A stretch of 64,000 nucleotides of DNA from Mycobacterium sp. D16Q13 (GTDB lineage Bacteria > Actinomycetota > Actinomycetes > Mycobacteriales > Mycobacteriaceae). Location: NCBI RefSeq assembly GCF_002013375.1, contig NZ_MAEW01000007.1:62001-126000 (forward strand). The letters are read 5' to 3'. Position 1 is the stretch's first letter. Every line of letters starts with the position of its first letter. Positions 9,158-17,939 of this stretch are shown here, one piece after another. Made by a program: the position numbers and the translations under genes. Below the pieces are notes generated by a model. The model was not told the origin of the DNA. It did not search any database and saw only the letters and a program-made list of their open reading frames with translations.

Positions 9158-10840
9158 ATGACAACCAGCGAGACCCGGCCCGCTCGCCCGAAGCAACAGC
9201 GCAGCGAGGGCCAATGGGCACTCGGCTATCACGAACCCCTCAACGCCAACGAGCAGGCGAAGAAGGACGACCACCCGCTGAACGTGCGGGAGCGCATCGA
9301 AACGATTTACGCCCACAAGGGCTTCGAGAGCATCGACAAGACCGACCTACGTGGCCGCTTCCGCTGGTGGGGTCTGTACACCCAGCGCAAGCCTGGTTAC
9401 GACGGCAGCTGGACCGGTGACGAGAACACCGACATGCTCGAAGACGAGCACTTCATGCTGCGCGTGCGTTCGGACGGCGGCGCGCTGTCGGTCGGTGCCC
9501 TGCGCACCCTGGGTGATCTGTCCACCACGTACGCGCGGGATACGGCCGATCTCTCCGATCGCGAAAATGTGCAGTATCACTGGATCCGGGTCGAGGACAT
9601 GCCGGAGATCTGGCGCCGTCTCGACGAGGTCGGGCTGCACACGACACAGGCCTGCGGCGACTGCCCCCGCGTGATCCTGGGCTCGCCGCTCGCCGGTGAG
9701 TCCCTGGATGAAGTACTCGATCCGACACCGGCCATCGACGAGATCGTGCGCCGCTACATCGGAAAGAAGGAGTACGCGAACCTTCCCCGCAAGTTCAAGA
9801 CGGCCATCTCCGGCCTGCAGGACGTGGTGCACGAGATCAACGACGTCGCCTTCATCGGCGTGGTGCATCCGGAGCACGGTCCGGGTCTGGACGTGTGGGT
9901 GGGCGGCGGTCTGTCCACCAACCCGATGCTGGCGCAGCGTCTCGGGGTATGGGTGCCACTCGACGAAGTGCCCGACGTCTGGGAGGGCGTCGTCAGCATC
10001 TTCCGCGATTACGGCTACCGCCGTCTGCGTGCCAAGGCACGGTTGAAGTTCCTGGTCAAGGATTGGGGTGTCGAGAAGTTCCGCGAGGTTCTCGAGACCG
10101 AATACCTGAAGCGGCCTCTTATCGACGGGCCTGCTCCGGTGCAGCCGCCACGGCCCATCGACCACGTCGGGGTGCAACGACTCAAGAACGGGCTCAACGC
10201 TGTTGGCGTCTCGCCCATTGCCGGCCGGGTGTCCGGCACCATCTTGTCGGCGGTCGCCGATCTTGCCGAGAAGGCTGGCTCGGACCGTGTCAGGTTCACG
10301 CCGTATCAAAAGCTGATCATCCTCGACGTTCCCGACGACAAACTCGGTGAGCTGACGGAGGGGCTGGATGCGCTCGGGCTGCCCTCGCGTCCGTCGCACT
10401 GGCGCAAGAATCTGATGGCCTGCACCGGCATCGAGTTCTGCAAGCTCTCGTTCACCGAAACCCGCAAGCGTGCACAGGATCTGGTGCCAGAGCTGGACAA
10501 GCGGTTGGACGATCTCAACGCACAGCTGGACACTCCGGTCACCATCAACATCAATGGATGCCCCAACTCGTGTGCGCGTTCGCAGGTCGCAGACATCGGA
10601 TTCAAGGGTCAGATGGTCGACGACGGCGAGGGCAACAGCGTCGAGGGCTTCCAGGTGCACCTGGGCGGAAGCCTGGGCCTGGACAGTGGGTTCGGCCGCA
10701 AGCTGCGTCAGCACAAGGTGACCAGCACCGAGCTCGGCGACTACATCGACCGGGTGGTGCGGAACTTCGTCAAGCAGCGCACCGACGGAGAGCGCTTCGC
10801 GCAGTGGGCCGTTCGGGCTGAGGAGGCGGATCTGCGATGA
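9158..10840 (+). CDS. nirA: Ferredoxin-dependent sulfite reductase (SirA/NirA)
   Basis: A 560-residue siroheme and [4Fe-4S] enzyme that reduces sulfite to sulfide with six electrons from ferredoxin. The cluster ligands sit in CTGIEFC (Cx5C) and NGCPNSCAR (Cx3C). The two ferredoxin-like half-domains are complete. It closely matches my memory of M. tuberculosis Rv2391, for which sulfite rather than nitrite is the substrate. The frame is open upstream to 9023, but ATG at 9158 has GAGGAG just before it and gives the expected N-terminus. The stop overlaps the cysH start by four bases. Confidence 0.96.
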   Translation: MTTSETRPARPKQQRSEGQWALGYHEPLNANEQAKKDDHPLNVRERIETIYAHKGFESIDKTDLRGRFRWWGLYTQRKPGYDGSWTGDENTDMLEDEHFMLRVRSDGGALSVGALRTLGDLSTTYARDTADLSDRENVQYHWIRVEDMPEIWRRLDEVGLHTTQACGDCPRVILGSPLAGESLDEVLDPTPAIDEIVRRYIGKKEYANLPRKFKTAISGLQDVVHEINDVAFIGVVHPEHGPGLDVWVGGGLSTNPMLAQRLGVWVPLDEVPDVWEGVVSIFRDYGYRRLRAKARLKFLVKDWGVEKFREVLETEYLKRPLIDGPAPVQPPRPIDHVGVQRLKNGLNAVGVSPIAGRVSGTILSAVADLAEKAGSDRVRFTPYQKLIILDVPDDKLGELTEGLDALGLPSRPSHWRKNLMACTGIEFCKLSFTETRKRAQDLVPELDKRLDDLNAQLDTPVTININGCPNSCARSQVADIGFKGQMVDDGEGNSVEGFQVHLGGSLGLDSGFGRKLRQHKVTSTELGDYIDRVVRNFVKQRTDGERFAQWAVRAEEADLR

Positions 10841-11559
10841 GCGTTCTGGAGGGCCACAGGAACGCCGACCAGCTGCGTGAATTGGCTGAGCGCGGCGCCG
10901 CCGAACTGCATGATGCCTCCGCCGAGGAGCTGCTGCGGTGGACCGAAGAGAACTTCGGCAATGACCCCAAGGGGTACGTCGTCGCCTCCAACATGCAGGA
11001 CGCTGTGCTCATAGACCTCGCCGTACAGGTGCGTCCGGGTGTTGACGTGTTGTTCCTGGACACCGGTTATCACTTCGCCGAGACGATCGGCACCCGCGAT
11101 GCCGTGGAATCGGTGTACGACATCCACATCGTCAACGTGGCCCCCGAGCAGACGGTGGCCCAGCAGAACGAGCTGGTGGGCAAGGATCTGTTCGCGAGCA
11201 ATCCCGGCGAATGCTGCCGGCTTCGTAAGGTTGTGCCGCTGCGCAAGTCGCTGTCCGGGTACTCCGCTTGGGTGACCGGGTTGCGGCGTGTCGACGCACC
11301 GACCCGGGCCAACGCACCGCTGATCAGTTTCGACGAGGCGTTCGGGCTGGTGAAGATCAACGCGATTGCCGCGTGGACCGACGAGGACATGCAGAAGTAC
11401 ATCGATGATCACGGGACCCTGGTGAATCCGCTTGTCGACGAGGGATATCCGTCGATCGGCTGCGCCCCGTGCACGGCCAAGCCGGCACTCGGCGCCGACG
11501 CACGCAGCGGACGCTGGCAGGGCATGGCCAAAACAGAATGCGGGTTGCACGCCTCATGA
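10837..11559 (+). CDS. cysH: Adenylyl-sulfate (APS) reductase
   Basis: Thioredoxin-dependent reduction of APS to sulfite and AMP. The protein (240 residues) carries the iron-sulfur ligands of the APS-using type: CC in GECCRLRK, CxxC in GCAPCTAKP, and the catalytic C-terminal KTECGLH. PAPS-only enzymes lack the paired-Cys motifs. This agrees with the absence of an APS-kinase domain in the cysN next door. ATGA overlaps join it to nirA and to cysD. Confidence 0.96.
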   Translation: MSVLEGHRNADQLRELAERGAAELHDASAEELLRWTEENFGNDPKGYVVASNMQDAVLIDLAVQVRPGVDVLFLDTGYHFAETIGTRDAVESVYDIHIVNVAPEQTVAQQNELVGKDLFASNPGECCRLRKVVPLRKSLSGYSAWVTGLRRVDAPTRANAPLISFDEAFGLVKINAIAAWTDEDMQKYIDDHGTLVNPLVDEGYPSIGCAPCTAKPALGADARSGRWQGMAKTECGLHAS

Positions 11560-12494
11560 CGACACACATTGGACCGGAAATCAGAACGGACGCCGTGTTG
11601 AATCAGACCGATACACTCACCGACCTGGAATCCGAGTCGATTCACATCATCCGCGAGGTGGCCGGCGAGTTTGAGCGACCGGTGCTGCTGTTCTCCGGCG
11701 GCAAGGATTCGACGGTGCTCTTGCACACCGCGCTCAAGGCCTTTTGGCCCGCACCGCTTCCCTTCGCGCTGCTGCATGTCGACACCGGGCACAACCTCCC
11801 CGAGGTGCTGGCCTTCCGCGACGAGATTGTCGAACGCCACAACTTGCGCCTGGTCGTCGCGAATGTCGAGGACTACCTGGCCGACGGCCGCCTGACCGAG
11901 CGGCCCGACGGCATCCGCAACCCGTTGCAGACCATCCCGCTGCTCGAAGCCATCACCGACAACAAGTTCGACGCGGTGCTGGGTGGTGGACGTCGCGATG
12001 AGGAGCGCTCGCGCGCCAAGGAGCGCATCTTCAGTCTGCGCAACGCCTTCGGCCAGTGGGATCCCAAGAAGCAGCGTCCCGAGCTCTGGAGTCTCTACAA
12101 CGGCAGGCATGCCCCGGGTGAGCACGTGCGGGTGTTCCCTATCAGCAACTGGACCGAGTTGGACGTGTGGCGTTACATCGCTCGCGAAGATGTGCAGCTG
12201 GCCAACCTCTACTACGCGCATGAGCGCCAGGTGTTCAACCGTGACGGCATGCTGCTGACGCCGGGCCCGTGGGGCGGACCGCGTGACGGTGAAGAACTGC
12301 AAACACTTTCGGTGCGATACCGCACCGTGGGCGACGGCTCCACCACGGGCGCCGTGCTCTCCGATGCCGCCGACGTCCACGCGGTACTTGCCGAGGTGGC
12401 CGCATCGCGGATCACCGAGCGGGGCGCGACCCGCGGCGACGACCGAGTATCCGAGGCGGCGATGGAAGACCGCAAGCGAGAGGGCTATTTCTGA
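11556..12494 (+). CDS. cysD: Sulfate adenylyltransferase subunit 2
   Basis: ATP sulfurylase small subunit, which makes APS from sulfate and ATP with CysN. It has 312 residues from ATG at 11556. The PP-loop FSGGKDST is near residue 46 and the conserved GGGRRDEERSRAKERIFS follows. The frame is open farther upstream, but this ATG forms an ATGA overlap with the cysH stop, as for the other junctions in the operon. The C-terminal EDRKREGYF is typical of CysD. Confidence 0.96.
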   Translation: MTTHIGPEIRTDAVLNQTDTLTDLESESIHIIREVAGEFERPVLLFSGGKDSTVLLHTALKAFWPAPLPFALLHVDTGHNLPEVLAFRDEIVERHNLRLVVANVEDYLADGRLTERPDGIRNPLQTIPLLEAITDNKFDAVLGGGRRDEERSRAKERIFSLRNAFGQWDPKKQRPELWSLYNGRHAPGEHVRVFPISNWTELDVWRYIAREDVQLANLYYAHERQVFNRDGMLLTPGPWGGPRDGEELQTLSVRYRTVGDGSTTGAVLSDAADVHAVLAEVAASRITERGATRGDDRVSEAAMEDRKREGYF

Positions 12495-12531
12495 TGAGGG
12501 CTTGCACGAAGAAACAGGGGCAGAGCTGATC

Positions 12532-13812
12532 ATGAGCGATCTTCTGCGTATTGCCACCGCCGGCAGCGTCGACGACGGCAAGTCGACCCTGGTGGGCCGG
12601 CTGCTGTACGACACCAAGTCGGTGCTCATCGACCAATTCGACGCCGTGGCAAAGGCTTCCGAATCACGCGGGCTCGATACTCCCGATCTGTCACTGCTGG
12701 TCGACGGACTGCGCGCCGAGCGCGAGCAGGGCATCACCATCGACGTGGCGTACCGGTACTTCGCCACCCCGAAGCGTTCGTTCATTCTCGCCGACACCCC
12801 CGGGCATGTGCAGTACACCCGCAACACCGTCTCCGGGGCCTCCACCGCGCAGCTGGTGATCCTTCTCGTCGACGCGCGCAAGGGTGTCATCGAGCAGACC
12901 CGTCGACACGCGGCGGTGCTGGCACTGTTGGGCGTGCCACGGCTGGTGCTGGCGGTCAACAAGATCGACCTGGTGGCCGATAGCGCCCGCATCTTCGAGG
13001 CGATCAGCGCCGAGTTCAACGAGCTGACCAGCTCGCTGGGCTGGAAGCCGGAGAACGTCGTGGAGATCCCCGTGTCCGCACTGCACGGCGACAACATCGC
13101 CACCCGCAGCGAGCGGACCGGCTTCTACAGCGGGCCGACCCTCATCGAGCATCTGGAATCGATTCCGGCGCACCAGGAGTCGAGCACCGTTGGCCTGCGT
13201 TTCCCGGTCCAGTATGTGATCCGGCCGCGTACCGCCGAATACCCCGACTATCGCGGCTACGCCGGGCAGGTTGCCGCCGGCGTCGTGCGGGTGGGCGACG
13301 AGGTGCTCATCTCCCCCGCCGGGCAACGCACCACGGTGGCGGGCATCGACACCGCCGACGGGCCGCTTGAGGTCGCCGAGGCGGGCCGCAGCGTGACGCT
13401 GATCCTGGCCGACGACGTGGATGCCTCGCGTGGCGATCTGATCGCATCAACCGATGTGCCAGAACCGGTTTCGGAGATTGACGGCACGGTGTGCTGGCTG
13501 GCCGACAAGCCGTTGAAGGCCGGTGCGCGCCTGCTGCTCAAGCACGGCACCCGCACCGTTCCGGCGATCGTCGGCGAGCTGGTGGAGCGCTTCGACGAGC
13601 AGAATCTGTCGGCCGATCCCGCACCGGAATCGCTGGAACTCAATGACATCGGTCAGATAAGCATCCGTCTGGCCGAGGCGATCAGCGTCGATGAATACGT
13701 CGACGACCGGATGGCGGGGAGCTTCCTGCTGATCGATCCCTCGAGCGGTAACACGTTGGCGGCCGGACTGGTCGGCGATGCCTTGCGCGCCGTCGAACTG
13801 AATCGTGCGTAG
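12532..13812 (+). CDS. cysN: Sulfate adenylyltransferase subunit 1 (GTPase), no APS-kinase domain
   Basis: A 426-residue EF-Tu-like GTPase that drives APS synthesis with CysD. G1 is GSVDDGKST, G3 is DTPGH, and G4 is NKID. The C-terminal beta-barrels are complete, and the protein ends without the CysC kinase domain found in the fused CysNC. A frame open from 12283 is not used: ATG at 12532 begins MSDLLRIATAG, the normal N-terminus. The 37-base gap after cysD is the largest in the operon. Confidence 0.95.
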   Translation: MSDLLRIATAGSVDDGKSTLVGRLLYDTKSVLIDQFDAVAKASESRGLDTPDLSLLVDGLRAEREQGITIDVAYRYFATPKRSFILADTPGHVQYTRNTVSGASTAQLVILLVDARKGVIEQTRRHAAVLALLGVPRLVLAVNKIDLVADSARIFEAISAEFNELTSSLGWKPENVVEIPVSALHGDNIATRSERTGFYSGPTLIEHLESIPAHQESSTVGLRFPVQYVIRPRTAEYPDYRGYAGQVAAGVVRVGDEVLISPAGQRTTVAGIDTADGPLEVAEAGRSVTLILADDVDASRGDLIASTDVPEPVSEIDGTVCWLADKPLKAGARLLLKHGTRTVPAIVGELVERFDEQNLSADPAPESLELNDIGQISIRLAEAISVDEYVDDRMAGSFLLIDPSSGNTLAAGLVGDALRAVELNRA

Positions 13813-14500
13813 TCCCACGCTTCTCGCTGTCGCGCACGGGAGCCGCGACCCACGGTTCGCGGAGAACGCGCGCCGATTGGTCGCGCAGGTACGGGTGCTC
13901 CGGCCGGAGCTGGATGTCCGGCTGGCGTTCCTTGAGTTGTCCGAGCCGAATCTCGCTGACGTGCTGGATGATCTGAGCGGTGAGGCGGTTGTGGTGCCGC
14001 TGCTGTTGTCGGATGCCTACCACGCACGGATCGATCTGCCGACCGTGCTGTGCTCGGCACCGTCGGGACTGCGGGTGATGCAAGCGCCTGTGCTCGGCGC
14101 CGATGACCGCCTGCTGCGGCTGGCGCGGCGTCGCGTGACTGAACTCGGCGTCGACAATCCCGCGGTGATTCTCACCGCGGTCGGATCCTCGGACTCCACG
14201 GCCAACGCCCGCACCCGGGCGCTGGCCGCACAGTGGGCCCTCTCGACGACGGTTTTCGCCACCGGAGAGTCGACCACCATCGCCGACGCGGCAGACGCGC
14301 TGCGATCTCGGGGTGCCACAGAAATCGTTGTCGCACCGTGGTTCCTGTCCCCCGGACTGCTGCTGGACCAGATCCGCGCCGAAGCCGCACAGGCGGGTTT
14401 CCAGGTGGCGGCACCTTTGGGCGCGGACCGGCTGGTCGCCGAGGTAGTGGTGCACCGGTACGCGTCGGCAGTCGCCGCACCGGTCCCGGTAGCGCACTGA
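13805..14500 (+). CDS. sirB: Sirohydrochlorin ferrochelatase, CbiX/SirB type
   Basis: A 231-residue chelatase that inserts iron into sirohydrochlorin to give siroheme, the cofactor of NirA. AHGSRDPRF near the start carries the metal-binding His of this family, and a second half repeats the fold (VGSSDSTAN). The GTG start at 13805 overlaps the cysN stop by eight bases. It corresponds to Rv2393 (che1) next to nirA-cysH in M. tuberculosis. CbiX members can also use cobalt; operon context favours iron. Confidence 0.9.
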   Translation: MRSPTLLAVAHGSRDPRFAENARRLVAQVRVLRPELDVRLAFLELSEPNLADVLDDLSGEAVVVPLLLSDAYHARIDLPTVLCSAPSGLRVMQAPVLGADDRLLRLARRRVTELGVDNPAVILTAVGSSDSTANARTRALAAQWALSTTVFATGESTTIADAADALRSRGATEIVVAPWFLSPGLLLDQIRAEAAQAGFQVAAPLGADRLVAEVVVHRYASAVAAPVPVAH

Positions 14501-14564
14501 CCAAACCCACCGCACGTTCGCGCAGTACCCCGACGAACGCATTGTTATATGCGCATGTCTGCCG

Positions 14565-14570
14565 TAGGGT
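14565..14570 (+). promoter_or_regulatory. -10 element TAGGGT for the His-rich gene
   Basis: TAGGGT fits the mycobacterial TANNNT -10 and ends eight bases before GTG 14578, so the mRNA is probably leaderless. The stretch just upstream (14540-14560) is unusually AT-rich (TTGTTATATGCGCATG) and could hold a metal-regulator site, but no consensus could be confirmed. Confidence 0.55.
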
Positions 14571-14577
14571 CGAATGC

Positions 14578-14730
14578 GTGACCAGCACCGAGCACAAGAC
14601 CCACGACCACCCCGACCACGTCCACGGCCCCGACTGCGGCCACGAGGCAGTCACCCACGAGGACCACGTGGATTACATCCACGATGGACACCGCCACGCC
14701 CCGCACGGCGATCACTACGACGAGCACTAG
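14578..14730 (+). CDS. His-rich 50-aa protein, probable metal binder
   Basis: Starts at GTG 14578 and ends TAG at 14730. Fourteen of 50 residues are His, with many Asp/Glu and one Cys in HGPDCGH; paired motifs such as HDGHRHAPHGDH could chelate zinc, nickel or copper. There is no signal peptide or membrane segment. Similar small proteins are common in mycobacteria; some database names call them zinc transporter parts, which this length does not support. It stands alone after the cys operon, with its own promoter and a strong terminator. Confidence 0.8.
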   Translation: MTSTEHKTHDHPDHVHGPDCGHEAVTHEDHVDYIHDGHRHAPHGDHYDEH

Positions 14731-14743
14731 AACGCACTAACAC

Positions 14744-14774
14744 ATGGCCCCCGGAGAACCGGGGGCCATTTTTT
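14744..14774 (+). terminator. Rho-independent terminator
   Basis: A perfect 11-bp stem (ATGGCCCCCGG / CCGGGGGCCAT) with an AGAA loop is followed by a run of T. It closes the His-rich gene and any read-through from sirB. It is the strongest intrinsic terminator seen in the window. Confidence 0.93.
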
Positions 14775-14786
14775 GTCAGGTGCGTT

Positions 14787-15101
14787 TCAGAGGCATTCTT
14801 CGTCGTGCCCGGCTACGAGCGACAAAAGCGCCTTCTCCCGAAGAAGCATGCGGTGCTCGGTTCCGCGCGGAAGCCGCTCCCCGAGGCCGTAACAGCCCCG
14901 GCCAACATGACTGAGCCGACCTCGGCGGACCTCCCAACGCAACGCATCGGACACGGCCTTTGACGTGCGCCCATCGGTGCCGAAGCCTTTGTGGTCCAAC
15001 ATGTTCACAAGTTCCGACACAGTCGTCGTACCGAACCGATGCACGTACAACGTCAGCAGATATCGCAGCTCAATCCCGCGTACCCGAACTTTCGCCGTCA
15101 T
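14787..15101 (-). CDS. Small winged-helix-like protein of unknown function
   Basis: A 104-residue basic protein from ATG 15101 (the frame stays open to 15149). It reads as helices and then a wing: RGIELRYLLTLYVHRFG, VSELVNMLDHKGF, SKAVSDALRWEVRRGRLSHVGRGCYGLG. The pattern suggests DNA binding, but that is inference. Its last codons (LSLVAGHD) run through a 20-bp repeat whose inverted partner lies upstream of the start. It has no operon partner and resembles an isolated insertion. A family member in M. tuberculosis is not known to me. Confidence 0.6.
   Translation of the reverse strand: MTAKVRVRGIELRYLLTLYVHRFGTTTVSELVNMLDHKGFGTDGRTSKAVSDALRWEVRRGRLSHVGRGCYGLGERLPRGTEHRMLLREKALLSLVAGHDEECL
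14805..14824 (+). repeat. 20-bp dispersed repeat, copy 1
   Basis: GTGCCCGGCTACGAGCGACA. It is identical to the copy at 43912-43931 and inverted relative to the copy at 15140-15159 (one mismatch). Here it overlaps the 3' end of the small winged-helix-like gene. Confidence 0.85.
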
Positions 15102-15139
15102 GACCGCACGGTGGCACACGCCACCGACACAACGACGCG

Positions 15140-15159
15140 TGTCGCTCATAGCCGGGCAC
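15140..15159 (-). repeat. 20-bp dispersed repeat, copy 2 (inverted)
   Basis: Read on the minus strand it is GTGCCCGGCTATGAGCGACA, one base different from copy 1. With copy 1 it brackets a 355-bp segment. No target-site duplication is evident at the outer edges. Confidence 0.85.
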
Positions 15160-15193
15160 TTGCAGGTGCGCTCCGAAAGGCGCGGAAAACACC

Positions 15194-16213
15194 TTAGGAC
15201 GCGACCTCCGCGAGGTCACCCAGGTCAGGAACCCGTGTGACACGCACGTACACCTGGTCACCCTCGTGCAGCCCGAGTGCCTCGGCATCACCACGGGTGA
15301 TCTGCGCGGTGAACTGCTCCCCGGTGGCGGCACTGGTCAACTCCACCCGTACCTCGAAACCGAGGTGCACGACCCGCCCCACCGTCGCCTTGGTCACCCC
15401 GGTGGTCTCGCCGGTGCCCTCCGCGGCAGCACGGGACAGATCGGCGTTGCGCCCCACACGAATATCGTGCGGGCGCACTAGGATTCCATTCAGCTTGGCC
15501 ACCGGACCCAAGAACGACATCACAAAGCTGTTCGCCGGGCGGTCGTAGAGGTCGTCGGGAGAACCCACCTGCTCGATGCGCCCCTTGTTGAGCACCGCGA
15601 TCCTGTCGGCGACGTCGAGAGCCTCTGCCTGGTCGTGGGTCACCAGCACCGTGGTGACGTGCACCTCTTCGTGCAGTCGGCGCAGCCAGGCCCGCAGGTC
15701 CTCGCGCACCTTCGCATCGAGCGCGCCGAAGGGCTCATCCAGGAGCAGCACTTCCGGGTCGACGGCGAGCGCCCGCGCCAGCGCCATGCGCTGACGTTGG
15801 CCGCCGGAAAGCTGGTTGGGATAGCGTGCGTGAAAACCGCTCAGCCCCACCACTTCGAGCAGATTGTCGACTTTCTCCTTGATCTCGGCCTTCGGCTTCT
15901 TGCGAATCTTGAGTCCGAATCCGACATTTTCGCGCACGGTCAGGTGCTTGAAGGCGGCGTAATGCTGGAACACGAATCCGATACCGCGCCGCTGCGGCGG
16001 TACACCGGTGACGTCACGCCCGTTGATGGTGATCGTGCCGGTATCGGGCTGGTCCAGCCCGGCGATGGCCCGCAACAACGTCGACTTGCCCGACCCACTG
16101 GGGCCCAGTAGCGCGGTCAACGAGCCTGAGGGCACCTCGAAATCAATGTTGTCCAGCGCGGCGAAGTCGCCGTAATGCTTGTTCGCGCCGCGAACGGTAA
16201 TCGCGTCAGTCAT
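15194..16213 (-). CDS. cysA: Sulfate ABC transporter, ATP-binding protein
   Basis: A 339-residue ATPase of the sulfate/thiosulfate importer. Walker A is GPSGSGKST near residue 38, the signature is LSGGQRQR, Walker B is [12 protein letters not shown], and a TOBE-like regulatory domain fills the C-terminal third. An AAGGAG ribosome-binding site precedes ATG 16213. It is the last gene of subI-cysT-cysW-cysA, 14 bases after cysW. Confidence 0.96.
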   Translation of the reverse strand: MTDAITVRGANKHYGDFAALDNIDFEVPSGSLTALLGPSGSGKSTLLRAIAGLDQPDTGTITINGRDVTGVPPQRRGIGFVFQHYAAFKHLTVRENVGFGLKIRKKPKAEIKEKVDNLLEVVGLSGFHARYPNQLSGGQRQRMALARALAVDPEVLLLDEPFGALDAKVREDLRAWLRRLHEEVHVTTVLVTHDQAEALDVADRIAVLNKGRIEQVGSPDDLYDRPANSFVMSFLGPVAKLNGILVRPHDIRVGRNADLSRAAAEGTGETTGVTKATVGRVVHLGFEVRVELTSAATGEQFTAQITRGDAEALGLHEGDQVYVRVTRVPDLGDLAEVAS

Positions 16214-16227
16214 TCTGTGGCTCCTTG

Positions 16228-17043
16228 CTATTCGCTATTGGCTTTTGCTCGTCGCGCATCAATGACCACCTGGACCACCAGGACGATCACCGCAACAGCC
16301 ATCAACAACGCTGAGATGGCATAGGCGCCGTACTCGGCGCCTCGCTGATGACGATCGGACACGAGCAGGGTCAGGGTCTGCGATGCCCCGGGCAGGTTCG
16401 ACGACACCATGATCACCGCGCCGTACTCACCCAGTGTGCGCGCGATGGTGAGCACGATGCCGTAGGTCAGCCCCCAGCGGATGGATGGCAACGTGATACG
16501 CCAGAACGTCTGCCAGGCAGTGGCTCCTAGCGTCGCGGCCGCCTCTTCCTGCTCGGTGCCCAGTTCATGCAGCACCGGCTCGACCTCGCGGATGACGAAC
16601 GGAATCGTGACGAAGATGCTCGCGAGCACGATACCCGGGAATCCGAAGATGACCTTGAGCCCGAAATCGTTCTCGACGAACCCGAACACGCCCGCCGATC
16701 CCCACAACAGGATCAGCGCCACACCCACCACAACAGGCGAGACCGCGAACGGGAGGTCGATGATCGCCTGCAGCACGGCCTTGCCGCGGAACTTGTTCCG
16801 TGCCAGTACCAATGCCGTGGGGATGCCGAAGATGACGTTCAGCGGCACCACGATCGCGACCACCAGCAGCGACAGCTGCAGGGCCGACACCGCGGCCGGC
16901 GTGGCGATCGACTCGAAGAACGCCCCTACCCCGGGCTCGAACGTGCGCCACAGGATGAGGCCCACCGGAACGATCACCAGGATGCCGATATACAGCAGCG
17001 CCGCGTAACGCGCCACATACTTGACCAGCGGTGACGGCGTCAC
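16228..17043 (-). CDS. cysW: Sulfate ABC transporter permease CysW
   Basis: A 271-residue inner-membrane permease with about six helices. The cytoplasmic EAA loop that contacts CysA reads [21 protein letters not shown]. The start is GTG at 17043, which overlaps the cysT stop by four bases (GTGA); a longer frame to 17184 is not needed. The C-terminus ([12 protein letters not shown]) is usual for the family. Confidence 0.95.
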   Translation of the reverse strand: MTPSPLVKYVARYAALLYIGILVIVPVGLILWRTFEPGVGAFFESIATPAAVSALQLSLLVVAIVVPLNVIFGIPTALVLARNKFRGKAVLQAIIDLPFAVSPVVVGVALILLWGSAGVFGFVENDFGLKVIFGFPGIVLASIFVTIPFVIREVEPVLHELGTEQEEAAATLGATAWQTFWRITLPSIRWGLTYGIVLTIARTLGEYGAVIMVSSNLPGASQTLTLLVSDRHQRGAEYGAYAISALLMAVAVIVLVVQVVIDARRAKANSE

Positions 17044-17939
17044 TGCGCCAGCTCCTCTCGCTTGGCCGCGCGCGACCCGATGGTGCGCAAGACGAACAAC
17101 ACGACAAACGAAATAATCAGCAGCACAATCGAGATCGCCGCGGCGCCGGTCCGGTCGTCGTTCTCGATGAGCGTCCTGATCCACTGCGAAGACACTTCTG
17201 TCTCGCCGGGCACCGCACCACCAATCAGCACCACCGAGCCGTATTCACCAATCGCCCGAGAGAAGGCCAGGCCCGCACCCGATAACAGTGACGGAAGCAG
17301 CGCGGGAAGGATCACCGCGCGAAAGATCGTCCAGTTGTCAGCTCCCAGCGAGGCAGCAGCCTCCTCGACGGACTGGTCGAGTTCCAACAGGACAGGCTGC
17401 ACGGATCGCACCACGAACGGCAGGGTGACGAACAGCAGGGCAATCCCGATCCCCCACCTGGTGTGCTGGATGTGGATGCCCACCGGGCTGCCCGGGCCGT
17501 ACAGCGCGAGCATCACCAGACTGGCCACGATCGTCGGAAGGGCGAACGGCAGATCGATGACGGCGTCGACCAACCGCTTTCCAGGGAAGTCGTCACGGGT
17601 CAGCACCCAGGCCACCAACAGCCCGAAAAACAGGTTGACGACGGCCACCCCGAACGAGACTCCCAGGGTTACCCGGAACGAGCTCACCGCCGCATTCGAG
17701 GTGATCGCGTTCCAGAACGCGGTCCACCCGCCACCGGCGGACTGCCAGATGATCGCGGCCAGCGGCAACAGCACGATGATGCTGAGCCAGATCGATGCCG
17801 CGCCGACCCGCAGCGAGGTGCTGCCGTATCGGCGCCTCAACAGGCCCCCCGGCTGCCCGGCACCGACCTCACGGTCGGGCCGGGCAGTCGATTTCGGCTC
17901 GGAAGCCGGTTCCGTCGACTGTTCCGTAGAGGCTGTCAT
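17040..17939 (-). CDS. cysT: Sulfate ABC transporter permease CysT
   Basis: A 299-residue permease that pairs with CysW. A charged, disordered N-terminal stretch of about 35 residues precedes the first helix. The EAA loop reads EEAAASLGADNWTIFRAVILP. ATG 17939 overlaps the subI stop by four bases. Confidence 0.95.
   Translation of the reverse strand: MTASTEQSTEPASEPKSTARPDREVGAGQPGGLLRRRYGSTSLRVGAASIWLSIIVLLPLAAIIWQSAGGGWTAFWNAITSNAAVSSFRVTLGVSFGVAVVNLFFGLLVAWVLTRDDFPGKRLVDAVIDLPFALPTIVASLVMLALYGPGSPVGIHIQHTRWGIGIALLFVTLPFVVRSVQPVLLELDQSVEEAAASLGADNWTIFRAVILPALLPSLLSGAGLAFSRAIGEYGSVVLIGGAVPGETEVSSQWIRTLIENDDRTGAAAISIVLLIISFVVLFVLRTIGSRAAKREELAQ

Noticed and set aside
9347..10714. 455-aa minus-strand open frame opposite nirA
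   Set aside because: Antisense to a sulfite reductase with intact cluster ligands; no ribosome-binding site or domain.
11409..13103. 564-aa minus-strand open frame opposite cysD and cysN
   Set aside because: It spans two well-defined genes and their junction; no motif of its own.
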